Shown piece after piece: positions 8,692-16,721 of a stretch of 64,000 bases of DNA. Location: positions 98,735 through 162,734 of the forward strand of contig CAMYJH010000003.1 of NCBI GenBank assembly GCA_947258715.1, written 5' to 3'. Below the pieces are notes generated by a model that was given only the letters and a program-made list of their open reading frames with translations, had not been told where the DNA came from and ran no database searches. Position numbers and translations under genes: made by a program. The stretch's first letter is position 1, and each line of letters opens with the position of its first letter. The stretch is from an uncultured Gammaproteobacteria bacterium (GTDB lineage: Bacteria > Pseudomonadota > Gammaproteobacteria > HK1).

Positions 8692-9522
8692 ATGAGGAAC
8701 TCGAGCAACGTCATCACTCTCAAGGATCGGCAACAAAGCTGCGAATCATGCCGCTTCCATCATGACTGCCTGGTTAAAGAGGACACGTCCAAGCGGCGAA
8801 AGGGCGGACAGTCTTCAGCCGTATCCGGCTGCGTGGTCAGGCGCGGTGCCCACATATTCCGCATGGGCGATCCATTCGATGCCGTCTACATGGTGCGTTC
8901 GGGGGCAGTAAAAACCTACTGGCTCGCCTCCGACGGGGATCAGCAGGTGACGGGATTCTATCTTCCCGGAGAGGTATTTGGACTCTGCTCAGTCTCTTCT
9001 GAAAGCTACGTCAACAGCGCCGTTGCGCTGGACACGTCGGGTATCTGCACCCTTCCCTTCGTCCATCTTCAGCGCTTGTGCCTAGGTTCTGAGGAAACCT
9101 TGTCAAGGTTGATGGGGCGCCTGAGCAGTCGCATCTGTGAAAGTGAAGAAGCATTTATCGTCCTCGGCCACAAATCTGCGGACGAGCGCATGGCCTGGTT
9201 TCTGATGGACATCTCGCGAAGACAGGCCAGGCTGGGGCTCTGCGCCAGCGAGATCAACTTACCCATGACCCGCACCGACATCGGTAGCTACCTGATGCTC
9301 GCCGTGGAGACCGTCAGCCGGGTGCTGACGCGGTTGCAAACCAAGCGAATGATCGAGGTACGGAGGAATCAGGTGCTTATCAAATCACCCGGGCAGCTTC
9401 GCAGCCTGGCCGAGTCCTCCGCCGGCAGCGCCGCATCGCAGGTGCGCCTGCAGCGTCAAATATCGCCCTATTGGGGAGATTGCCGCGACTTGACGGGCAG
9501 TCCGGGCGCGACGACTCATTAA
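8692..9522 (+). CDS. fnr: FNR-type transcription regulator with Fe-S cysteines
   Basis: Crp/FNR-family regulator, 276 residues from the ATG at 8692, which has a strong GAGGGGA ribosome site; a longer frame to 8527 would run through the operator region and is rejected. The N-terminus has SCESCRFHHDC (Cys-x2-Cys-x5-Cys), and a fourth Cys sits in SGICTLPF, matching the four cluster ligands of E. coli FNR. The cyclic-nucleotide-like barrel is followed by a helix-turn-helix with TRTDIGSYLMLAVETVSRVL, whose E-x2-S-R fits recognition of TTGAT-N4-ATCAA. Several such boxes occur in this window. The C-terminal 30 residues extend past the usual end. Placement after fixLJ resembles rhizobial fixK. Confidence 0.92.
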   Translation: MRNSSNVITLKDRQQSCESCRFHHDCLVKEDTSKRRKGGQSSAVSGCVVRRGAHIFRMGDPFDAVYMVRSGAVKTYWLASDGDQQVTGFYLPGEVFGLCSVSSESYVNSAVALDTSGICTLPFVHLQRLCLGSEETLSRLMGRLSSRICESEEAFIVLGHKSADERMAWFLMDISRRQARLGLCASEINLPMTRTDIGSYLMLAVETVSRVLTRLQTKRMIEVRRNQVLIKSPGQLRSLAESSAGSAASQVRLQRQISPYWGDCRDLTGSPGATTH

Positions 9523-9526
9523 TCCG

Positions 9527-9540
9527 TTGATCTGACTCAA
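9527..9540 (+). promoter_or_regulatory. FNR-type box upstream of Usp pair
   Basis: TTGATCTGACTCAA matches the consensus at 9 of 10 positions. TATATC (9563-9568) starts 29.5 bases after the centre, giving a textbook class II layout. The Usp gene starts at 9610. Confidence 0.78.
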
Positions 9541-9609
9541 TACCAAAGCCGGCGGGGAGGCGTATATCTTTCACTGTGGCTGAAACCCACAGGCTGAAAG
9601 GAGACGAAC

Positions 9610-10137
9610 GTGGCTAAATGCATTGTTTCCGCCTTCGACGGTTCTGAAAACTCTCGAAGGGCAGTGGAGTCTGCCAGCGAACTGGCAAAAGACTACGGTG
9701 CAATGCTCCATCTGGTCCATGTCATCGGCTCCGGCCCCGTTCCACCCGCTCTCGCCCGATTAGCCGAGGTCGAGCGCATAACGCCGGATTCGCGACCGTC
9801 GGGTCCTCAGAACGTCGCCAACGTTTTTGGCAACCTTGCGACAGCGGAGCGATCGGCCGCCTCTCCGGTAGTGACTCACGAGATTCACCGGTCGCTGGGA
9901 GAAAGGCTGCTCAAGGACGCGGAGGCCATCGCGCGCAAAAAGGGCGTCGGGTCTGTCAAGGCTATGCTTTGCGAGGGCAACCCTGCCGAAGCCATACTGG
10001 ACACAGCGAAACAGGTCGACGCCGATCTCATCGTTGTCGGAACTCGAGGGCTGTCAGGTCTGAAGGAGCTTCTGCTGGGAAGCGTATCTCACAAGGTGAT
10101 ACAACTTTCCCCCTGCTCCTGTCTGGTGGTGAAGTAA
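9610..10137 (+). CDS. universal stress protein (single domain)
   Basis: UspA-fold cytoplasmic protein, 175 residues. The C-terminal ATP-binding signature G-x2-G-x9-G-S is intact (GTRGLSGLKELLLGS), so it is probably of the nucleotide-binding UspFG/MJ0577 type. It starts at a GTG preceded by AAAGGAG; no in-frame ATG fits. An FNR-type box sits 70 bases upstream and a second Usp gene follows 39 bases downstream, so the two are likely one oxygen-regulated operon. FNR/ANR control of Usp genes is known in Pseudomonas and E. coli. Confidence 0.9.
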   Translation: MAKCIVSAFDGSENSRRAVESASELAKDYGAMLHLVHVIGSGPVPPALARLAEVERITPDSRPSGPQNVANVFGNLATAERSAASPVVTHEIHRSLGERLLKDAEAIARKKGVGSVKAMLCEGNPAEAILDTAKQVDADLIVVGTRGLSGLKELLLGSVSHKVIQLSPCSCLVVK

Positions 10138-10176
10138 GACGACATATACAACCCGCGAGAACCTGAGGTCAAAGTA

Positions 10177-11007
10177 ATGCAATTTCGGGACATTCTGCTG
10201 TGCGTAGATCCGATCCAACCCGGATCTGCGCTGATCGAGAACGCCGTCAGCTTTGCGAACAAGCAGGAAGCAAACCTTAGCGGCCTCTACCCTCTTGAGT
10301 TTCCCGAGTTTCCGGGATATGTGGCGGCACAGCTGCCCAAGGAAATTATCGACAAGAACCGCAGTTATTTTATGGAGCACGCGAAAGAGGCCGAAGCGGT
10401 TTTTCGGAAAGCGTGCACATCTGCGGGGATTCACTGGAACTGGTACTGCGTGGAAGGCGAGCGGGCGCAATCGGTCATTGTTAACGCACGACTTGCCGAT
10501 CTCGTTCTACTTGCCGGCACCCAGGAAGAAGGCGAATCAGCAACTGGCGAGAGCTCCGGTCGAATCATGCTGGAGTGCGGCCGGCCTGTGCTTCTACTTC
10601 CGTCGACGCCAATTACTGAAGACACAGGGTCGCGGGTCTTGGTTGCCTGGAACGGGCGACGTGAAGCCGTGCGTGCTGTCCACGACGCCCTCCCCCTGCT
10701 AGAAAGCGCCGATTGGGTAGAAATCGTGATGGTAAACCCGGACACCGGAGCGCCCGACTATGGCGATCTACCCGGCAGCGAACTCTGCCGGCACCTCGCA
10801 CGTCACGGCGTCAAGGCGGAGGCGAGAGAAACGCGGGCGCGCGGCAAGTCTGATGGCGCGGCGCTGCTAAGCCTGGCGGAAGAAGAAAAAGTGAACCTGA
10901 TTGTCATGGGCGCCTACGGTCACGCCCGATGGCGGGAGCTGATGATCGGCGGAGTCACGGACCACGTGCTGCGACACGGAAAGTTGCCGGTCTTTTTGTC
11001 GCATTAA
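10177..11007 (+). CDS. tandem-domain universal stress protein (UspE-like)
   Basis: A 276-residue protein made of two Usp domains (about 1-135 and 140-276). The second ends GAYGHARWRELMIGGVTDHVL, in which the usual Gly-Ser pair of the ATP signature is Gly-Gly, as in many tandem Usp proteins. It is likely co-transcribed with the Usp 39 bases upstream. Its closest relative in the window is the tandem Usp at 14658-15530, which shares the RDLCRHL/SELCRHL and GAYGHxRxREL motifs, suggesting a duplication. Confidence 0.88.
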   Translation: MQFRDILLCVDPIQPGSALIENAVSFANKQEANLSGLYPLEFPEFPGYVAAQLPKEIIDKNRSYFMEHAKEAEAVFRKACTSAGIHWNWYCVEGERAQSVIVNARLADLVLLAGTQEEGESATGESSGRIMLECGRPVLLLPSTPITEDTGSRVLVAWNGRREAVRAVHDALPLLESADWVEIVMVNPDTGAPDYGDLPGSELCRHLARHGVKAEARETRARGKSDGAALLSLAEEEKVNLIVMGAYGHARWRELMIGGVTDHVLRHGKLPVFLSH

Positions 11008-11049
11008 CCGTCCGATAGCGACCTAGACCGGGCTGAAACGACACGGGGT

Positions 11050-12507
11050 CTAAAACATCTCCACGCCCAGCTCGGAACGGATTCGTGCGCGGATGCGCCG
11101 CAGCGCATGAAAGACGGCCACCAGCATATCTCTCTCCCGACGGGTCATGGCCTCCAGCGGAACATGATTCCCGAGCGGACGATTTGACTCGAAGTCGGAT
11201 AGCTGTTGCCGCAGCAACAGACGTGTAATGTGATTGAATCCGCCGCTCAAATAATCCGCCTCGTCGTCGTCGAGCGCACCACGCTGGCGCAGCGCGCGGA
11301 TACGTCCCAGCGTGGAGAGTTCCGACACACGTTCCTTAAGCGAAAGAATACGCACCGCACCCACCAGCGGCAGTGACCCGGCAAGTTTTAAATTCACTTT
11401 CCCCTGCCCCGGCCCCTCTATCGGATCCGTTTTTAAACGCCCGAAAAGGCCTAGCGCAGGACCGTGGATTTCATCCAGTCTGTACATCTCGCGCAGAAAA
11501 AAAAGATTCGGCGCATGCTGCGTGATGTAGTTTCTAAGCTGTTTAGATAGCTCTCCTTGCCCGTAGACGCATCGGAAATCAAAGAAAATGTCGCACAGCC
11601 TGAGAACGAGCCCGCTACTCTTTCCTAGCCACAGACCCAGCTGCGTGCACCATTCACTGATTTGCTTGCGCCAGGTCGGATTGGTCGCCATAACGTGGCC
11701 CTTGCAGCGCGGAAAACCGACCGTCTCCATCGCAGCCACCAACCGCTCGGAGAACTCGATAAACCAGCCGTCGATGCGCGTATGGTCACTGTCTGGATAA
11801 TCTCCGATTATCAAGCCGTTATCCTGGTCCGGATGTAGAGAGCTTTCCCATCGCCCCCCGGACCCCATTATGATCAGCTCGAAGGGTACAGGCGGCTCAC
11901 CCAATCCCTTCTCTTTACCCTGTTTCAGCACGAGCTCCACCACCCGGCGGTGAAGATCGGCGTTGATTTCGGAAATCAGGGCAAGAATCTCTGGCGCTGG
12001 AATCGCGTCTTGCAGCAGTTCGCGCGCCAGCAAAGCCTGGGCAGCCTTGGTCTGGCGCATCCCTTCGAGGCTGTTTTCGTGCGTCAGTCGATCAATCTGG
12101 TCGATGGTCTGGGCCGCAGCAATCGAAAGCGCCGATGCCAGCTCGATCATGCCCACCGGGGCACCGGCCGCGTCCAGCACCGGCAGATGTTTTAGGCCCA
12201 GACGACGCATTTTTCCAATCGCGCGATAAAGAAACTCGTGCTCCCGAATGACGCTCACCGGTGAGCTCATTGCTCGGCTGACCGCTGTCCTACCATCCAG
12301 CTGAAAGGTCATCCTGCGCACCACGTCCTGCTCGGTGACGATACCCAGAATCTGACCGTCCTGGGCCAGGACCAGGGCATGAGAGGCCCTTGCTCTGCTC
12401 ATCTCGTGGATCGCTTCAGCGCAAGAGGTCTCCGGCCGAACCGAAACCACCGGCCGGCTGATGTGGCCGCTCACACGTTTAACGAAACCGGAAAGTTGAA
12501 GCAGCAT
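11050..12507 (-). CDS. CBS-pair and DUF294 nucleotidyltransferase-like protein
   Basis: A 485-residue signalling protein. Two CBS motifs (about residues 10-130) are followed by a DUF294/GlnD-like nucleotidyltransferase domain (about 170-320) with GSGGRWESSLHPDQDNGL. The Gly-Ser and Asp-x-Asp of the catalytic site are kept. A helical DUF294 C-terminal domain follows. Relatives are annotated as cyclic-nucleotide-binding/CBS/nucleotidyltransferase proteins; the substrate is unknown. It is divergent from the phosphotransferase-like gene, and the FNR box between them fits only the plus-strand gene. Confidence 0.85.
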   Translation of the reverse strand: MLLQLSGFVKRVSGHISRPVVSVRPETSCAEAIHEMSRARASHALVLAQDGQILGIVTEQDVVRRMTFQLDGRTAVSRAMSSPVSVIREHEFLYRAIGKMRRLGLKHLPVLDAAGAPVGMIELASALSIAAAQTIDQIDRLTHENSLEGMRQTKAAQALLARELLQDAIPAPEILALISEINADLHRRVVELVLKQGKEKGLGEPPVPFELIIMGSGGRWESSLHPDQDNGLIIGDYPDSDHTRIDGWFIEFSERLVAAMETVGFPRCKGHVMATNPTWRKQISEWCTQLGLWLGKSSGLVLRLCDIFFDFRCVYGQGELSKQLRNYITQHAPNLFFLREMYRLDEIHGPALGLFGRLKTDPIEGPGQGKVNLKLAGSLPLVGAVRILSLKERVSELSTLGRIRALRQRGALDDDEADYLSGGFNHITRLLLRQQLSDFESNRPLGNHVPLEAMTRRERDMLVAVFHALRRIRARIRSELGVEMF

Positions 12508-12614
12508 TGGTTTTGAACCTGGACCGAAGAAAATACTAGACTAACTATCGCCGCCAAAATAAGCCTAATCGAGATCACACGCGATTCAAGCGCTGGGGCG
12601 GTCTCCGACTGGGC

Positions 12615-12628
12615 TTGATCGGGATCAA
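12615..12628 (+). promoter_or_regulatory. perfect FNR-type box
   Basis: TTGATCGGGATCAA is a 10/10 match. TAAGAT (12650-12655) starts 28.5 bases after the centre, so a start of transcription near 12663 is predicted, 24 bases before the chosen ATG. Confidence 0.82.
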
Positions 12629-12686
12629 ATTATCCTCGATTTGCCCAGATAAGATGCAAACATACAATGTTCGGACGCAAGGGCAG

Positions 12687-14303
12687 ATGAGAAATGAGGA
12701 CGGAGATCGTGATTCGCAGCCCCCGTTGATTCGGGCCTTGCGCAGCCGCACTGCCTATGATCATCCGGTCGAGGATATTCGGGTCCTGGAGACGCATATC
12801 TCATGGGTGCTTTTGACTGGAGCCTTCGCTTACAAGATTAAAAAACCAGTTTCGTTGGGATTTGCGGATTTCTCTACTCTGGAGCTACGTCGTGCTGCCT
12901 GTAATGAGGAGCTTCGACTCAACAAGAGGCTCGCAAGCCGAATGTATCTGGGAGTGGTTTCCATTTGCGGAAGCGTAGAAGACCCGAAGTTCTATGCCGA
13001 AGGCGAAGTCATCGAATACGCGGTAAAGATGCGCCAATTTCCAGATGATTGCCGACTCGACCGTTTCACCGACCAGGGGCGTCTGAAGGCGGATATGGTT
13101 CGGGCTCTCGCTGCGGAGGTAGCACAATTTCACTCGCGAATTCCAGTCGCCGAGCCCGGACAGCAGGCGCAGGAATCAGAACGACGATTTTCAGATATCG
13201 CGGATAACTTCGAAACCGTCAGGGCTCTTTACCACAACAACGCACGGGGTGAACTGCTGGAGGAGCTACGCCAGTGGAGCCTCGATTGTCTGGTTGCGAA
13301 CGGGGATCAGTTTCGCAAACGAAAGCGTGACGGTTTCGTACGAGAATGTCATGGTGACATGCATCTCGCCAACATGGCGTATATGGATGACAAAGTCACG
13401 ATTTTCGACGCGCTGGAATTCAATCCTGATTTACGCTGGATAGACGTAATGAGTGAGGTCGCGTTCGTGGTCATGGACCTGATTCACCACCAGCGGCCGG
13501 ATCTCGCCAGCGTGTTCCTATCCAGCTACCTGGAAGGGAGCGCCGACCATGAGGGCCTCAACCTGCTGCGGCATTTTCTCGTTTACCGCGCCATGGTGCG
13601 GGCAAAAGTGTCCGCTATCCGCGCAAGCCAGGAGAACCTCAAGACCGGCGCCCGGGAGCAGGCGCTACGCGATACCGACGACTTTGTTGAACTGGCCAGG
13701 CGCTGCATGAATTACGGCGATGAACCCTTCGTGCTGATTACCCACGGTGTATCCGGCAGCGGGAAATCACTGCTCTCGGGCCGACTCGTCGGCCAATTGG
13801 GTGCCATCCAGATCCGTTCTGACGTCGAGCGACGCCGCCGCGCGGCGCTTGGCGAGGACCGCTACTCGGGACCTGCGAGGCATCGCATCTACGGACGGCT
13901 CGAAAGCTGCGCCGACAAAATCCTGAGGGCCGGCTTTCCCGTCATTGTCGACGCGACCTTTCTCACTCCACAATACCGCACACGTTTCTGGCATCTGGCA
14001 AACGAGCATGGCGTGCCGTTTGGAATTCTTTCGCTGCATGCACCCCGTGAAGTGCTCGTCCGCCGCATCGCTGCACGACAGGCCGAAGGGATAGACCCTT
14101 CGGAAGCCACGCTACCGGTCCTCGAGCACCAGCTCGAGGAAATGCAGCCGCTCACCGATAGCGAGCGGGAGTTTGCGGTTGAAATCGAATCGGTGGCCGG
14201 CGCCGACCTGACGCCGGTAGAGCGGTTCATGCGCCGGTCGAGCCGCCTCCCCCTCAGCCACCGCATGCGACGCTACCGCGCGCTGCCCCCGGAATCGCAG
14301 TGA
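12687..14303 (+). CDS. fusion of aminoglycoside-phosphotransferase-like kinase and AAA/P-loop kinase
   Basis: A 538-residue bifunctional-looking protein. The N-terminal part (about 20-330) is APH/choline-kinase-like, with the catalytic loop HGDMHLANM near residue 221 and IFDALEFN carrying the metal-binding Asp. The C-terminal part (about 345-510) is a P-loop small-molecule kinase with Walker A GVSGSGKS near residue 353. Such fusions are conserved in proteobacteria but have no proven substrate; the name does not imply drug resistance. I chose the ATG at 12687 because upstream in-frame starts would overlap the predicted FNR promoter. The perfect FNR box places it in the oxygen/stress group. Confidence 0.83.
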   Translation: MRNEDGDRDSQPPLIRALRSRTAYDHPVEDIRVLETHISWVLLTGAFAYKIKKPVSLGFADFSTLELRRAACNEELRLNKRLASRMYLGVVSICGSVEDPKFYAEGEVIEYAVKMRQFPDDCRLDRFTDQGRLKADMVRALAAEVAQFHSRIPVAEPGQQAQESERRFSDIADNFETVRALYHNNARGELLEELRQWSLDCLVANGDQFRKRKRDGFVRECHGDMHLANMAYMDDKVTIFDALEFNPDLRWIDVMSEVAFVVMDLIHHQRPDLASVFLSSYLEGSADHEGLNLLRHFLVYRAMVRAKVSAIRASQENLKTGAREQALRDTDDFVELARRCMNYGDEPFVLITHGVSGSGKSLLSGRLVGQLGAIQIRSDVERRRRAALGEDRYSGPARHRIYGRLESCADKILRAGFPVIVDATFLTPQYRTRFWHLANEHGVPFGILSLHAPREVLVRRIAARQAEGIDPSEATLPVLEHQLEEMQPLTDSEREFAVEIESVAGADLTPVERFMRRSSRLPLSHRMRRYRALPPESQ

Positions 14304-14320
14304 CACAGCCGCGCAACCGG

Positions 14321-14334
14321 TTGATCCGGATCAG
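14321..14334 (+). promoter_or_regulatory. FNR-type box upstream of small Cys-rich gene and tandem Usp
   Basis: TTGATCCGGATCAG matches at 9 of 10 positions. The best -10-like hexamer, TAAAAT (14363-14368), is about 6 bases further away than class II spacing, so the geometry is less certain than for the other boxes. Confidence 0.65.
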
Positions 14335-14476
14335 TGCTCAAAACGTCGGCTCGGGGCAAACTTAAAATGAGCCATAAAAAAGGGCCGCAGAAATGCGTTG
14401 CGTTAGTTTTTGACGCCGAGATCACTGATAGAATGCGCACGCCGGGCGATGCGATCAGGCCCGGGGGAGTTGGGCA

Positions 14477-14680
14477 ATGTGTATGTTTCTTGATTCGCCC
14501 ATTGAGTATTGCCCCGTTGCAAACCGATATGTCCTAATCGACCAGACGCAAGACGCCTGCGCTAAAGACATGGACTGCCCGTCCGTCAACTGTCCGCTGG
14601 CGCGTTTTTTCGCGCCCCCAATGCGGTCGGTAGAACGTAGATCTCAGCGACAGCGCAATGAGCGGCAGAAAACGGAGTGA
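14477..14680 (+). CDS. small cysteine-rich protein
   Basis: A 67-residue protein I cannot assign to a family. It has five cysteines in its first 39 residues (2, 12, 28, 34, 39), with the pattern EYCPVAN, DACAKDMDCP and VNCPLARFF, then a basic tail. This spacing could bind Zn or another metal. A GGGGGAG ribosome site lies 7 bases before the ATG, which is strong support that it is real. It overlaps the start of the next Usp by 23 bases in another frame and follows an FNR-type box. Function unknown. Confidence 0.65.
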   Translation: MCMFLDSPIEYCPVANRYVLIDQTQDACAKDMDCPSVNCPLARFFAPPMRSVERRSQRQRNERQKTE

Positions 14681-15530
14681 TAAGGATACTGGTCCCTTGA
14701 TTTCGCTCAAGAGCATTTTGGTTCACCTCGACGACGGGCAATCGTGCGGCGAGCAACTGAGGCTGAGCGCCGAGCTTGCCGTGGCCTGTGATGCTCACCT
14801 GTCCGCGCTATATACCAGCAGATTTTTGACCCAGAGCCTCTTAGTAGACGCGCCGCCGTCGGCGATAGTACTCAAGGCGCTCGAGGAGGAGCAGCGCGTT
14901 CGCGCGGCTAAAGCCCGGGAGCTGTTCGACTCGAAGACGGCGATTTTGGACGGCAGACGAGAATTTCATCAAGAGGAAGGCGATCCAGTTCGCTGGCTCA
15001 CCCTGTACGGGCGTTACGCAGATATCATTGCCGTGCGGCGGCCAGAAGAAGACGACGAGATTATTGGCATCGGCGGCATCCCGGGCGCCTTGGCGCTCAG
15101 TTGCGGCCGACCGCTGCTGGTTGTTCCATCCTCCGGAGTCAAAAGCCTGACCCCCACCCGAGTGATGATCGCGTGGAACGGCTCGAGCGAGGCCGCACGC
15201 GCGGTAGCCGACTCGCTCCCATTCCTGCGGATAGCAAGCAAGGTGAAAGTGGTAAGCATTGGGGAGGGCAAGGACGCCGAGGAGGAGGCGCCCGAAAGCC
15301 GGGATCTCTGCCGGCACCTTAGCATTCACGGTATCGAAGCCGAACCGATAACGCTTCCTACGCCGGAGATCGGAGTTCCGGAGGCGCTGCTGTCGCGAGC
15401 CGCCGCCCAGGGCGCGGATCTGATTGTTATTGGCGCCTACGGCCACTCTCGTTTCCGGGAGCTTGTACTCGGTGGCGTCACGCGTCATTTTCTCGCTCAT
15501 TCTGCCGTTCCCCTGCTTCTCAGCCACTGA
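14658..15530 (+). CDS. tandem-domain universal stress protein
   Basis: A 290-residue protein with two Usp domains (about 15-145 and 150-290). The second ends GAYGHSRFRELVLGGVTRHFL, nearly the same as the tandem Usp at 10177-11007. The ATG at 14658 lies within the small Cys-rich gene, suggesting coupling. A TTG at 14697 with AAGGAT upstream is another possible start and would fit the usual first Usp strand better (ISLKSILVHL). Expected cytoplasmic; likely regulated by the FNR-type box at 14321. Confidence 0.86.
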   Translation: MSGRKRSDKDTGPLISLKSILVHLDDGQSCGEQLRLSAELAVACDAHLSALYTSRFLTQSLLVDAPPSAIVLKALEEEQRVRAAKARELFDSKTAILDGRREFHQEEGDPVRWLTLYGRYADIIAVRRPEEDDEIIGIGGIPGALALSCGRPLLVVPSSGVKSLTPTRVMIAWNGSSEAARAVADSLPFLRIASKVKVVSIGEGKDAEEEAPESRDLCRHLSIHGIEAEPITLPTPEIGVPEALLSRAAAQGADLIVIGAYGHSRFRELVLGGVTRHFLAHSAVPLLLSH

Positions 15531-15650
15531 CTCCCTGCGCCGCGGTTATCAGTCGGCGGAACTTCCGCGCGCTGCAAGCAATCCATACCCCATGCTAGTA
15601 TTTTGACTGCCAGCCGATTCGCGCGGTGACGGGGTTCGAAGGAAAGCAGC

Positions 15651-16652
15651 ATGGCACAGACGGTTAGCCTTGGTACGGATTTGGAATACGTGCGCGTGCC
15701 CGATATCAGGGTATCGGTGCGCCAGACTTTCGGCATCGACAGCGATCTCGAGGTACCGGCGTTCAGTCAGCCGGAAGAGCATGTCCCGCAAGTGGATGAA
15801 GCTTACCGCTTTGACCGTAACACGACGCTTGCCATCCTGGCCGGCTTCTCCCACAACCGGCGCGTGCTGGTGCAGGGTTACCACGGGACCGGAAAATCCA
15901 CCCACATCGAGCAGGTCGCAGCGCGGCTCAACTGGCCCTGCGTTCGGGTCAATCTGGACAGCCACATCAGTCGCATCGATTTGGTGGGTAAGGACGCCAT
16001 TGTTTTACGCGACGGCCAGCAAGTCACGGAATTTCGCGAGGGCATTCTTCCGTGGGCCTACCAGAATCCCACCGCGCTGGTCTTCGATGAGTACGACGCT
16101 GGCCGTCCGGACGTAATGTTCGTCATTCAGCGCGTGCTGGAGGCTGAAGGCCGCTTGACGCTATTGGACCAATCCAGGGTGTTGCATCCGCATCCGGCAT
16201 TCCGTTTGTTTGCCACCGCGAACACAGTGGGACTGGGGGATACCACCGGCCTTTATCACGGCACGCAACAAATCAACCAGGGACAGATGGACCGCTGGAG
16301 CATCGTAACCACGCTCAATTACCTCGGCCACGATGCGGAGGTGGAGATCGTAATCGCCAAAGTTCCGTCCTACGACAACGAAACTGGGCGCAGCAGCGTC
16401 AGCGCCATGGTTGCGCTGGCCGAGCTGACGCGCTCCGGTTTCATCAACGGCGACGTTTCCACGGTCATGAGCCCGCGGACGGTAATCACATGGGCAGAAA
16501 ACGCGTTGCTGTTCGAGGATATCGGGTTTGCTTTCCGCCTAAGCTACCTGAACAAATGCGATGAGATTGAGAGACCAATCGTGGCCGAATACTACCAGCG
16601 TTGTTTCGGTTCCGAGCTCAAAGAGAGCGGCATCAAGGCGAATCTGGCCTGA
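15651..16652 (+). CDS. cobS: cobaltochelatase subunit CobS (MoxR-type AAA ATPase)
   Basis: A 333-residue AAA+ protein. Walker A is GYHGTGKST, Walker B is [13 protein letters not shown], and [19 protein letters not shown] is a strong CobS signature. In the aerobic cobalamin pathway CobS and CobT form the ATPase chaperone that works with CobN to insert cobalt into hydrogenobyrinate diamide. cobT follows 69 bases downstream. No cobN or other cobalamin gene is in the window, so the pair is detached from its pathway here. Confidence 0.92.
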   Translation: MAQTVSLGTDLEYVRVPDIRVSVRQTFGIDSDLEVPAFSQPEEHVPQVDEAYRFDRNTTLAILAGFSHNRRVLVQGYHGTGKSTHIEQVAARLNWPCVRVNLDSHISRIDLVGKDAIVLRDGQQVTEFREGILPWAYQNPTALVFDEYDAGRPDVMFVIQRVLEAEGRLTLLDQSRVLHPHPAFRLFATANTVGLGDTTGLYHGTQQINQGQMDRWSIVTTLNYLGHDAEVEIVIAKVPSYDNETGRSSVSAMVALAELTRSGFINGDVSTVMSPRTVITWAENALLFEDIGFAFRLSYLNKCDEIERPIVAEYYQRCFGSELKESGIKANLA

Positions 16653-16721
16653 AGTCGTCACCCCGGCGCGCCGGTTAAGAGCATTGGGGGCGCGCAGGAA
16701 GTCGATCCCAAATCTTCTGAC

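Noticed and set aside
12541..12614. A divergent FNR promoter for the CBS-DUF294 gene from the 12615 box
   Set aside because: No -10-like hexamer at the expected distance on the minus strand.
10177..15530. The APH-like domain as an antibiotic resistance determinant
   Set aside because: The fused P-loop domain, Usp neighbours and FNR promoter fit a housekeeping stress role; APH-fold similarity alone does not indicate resistance.
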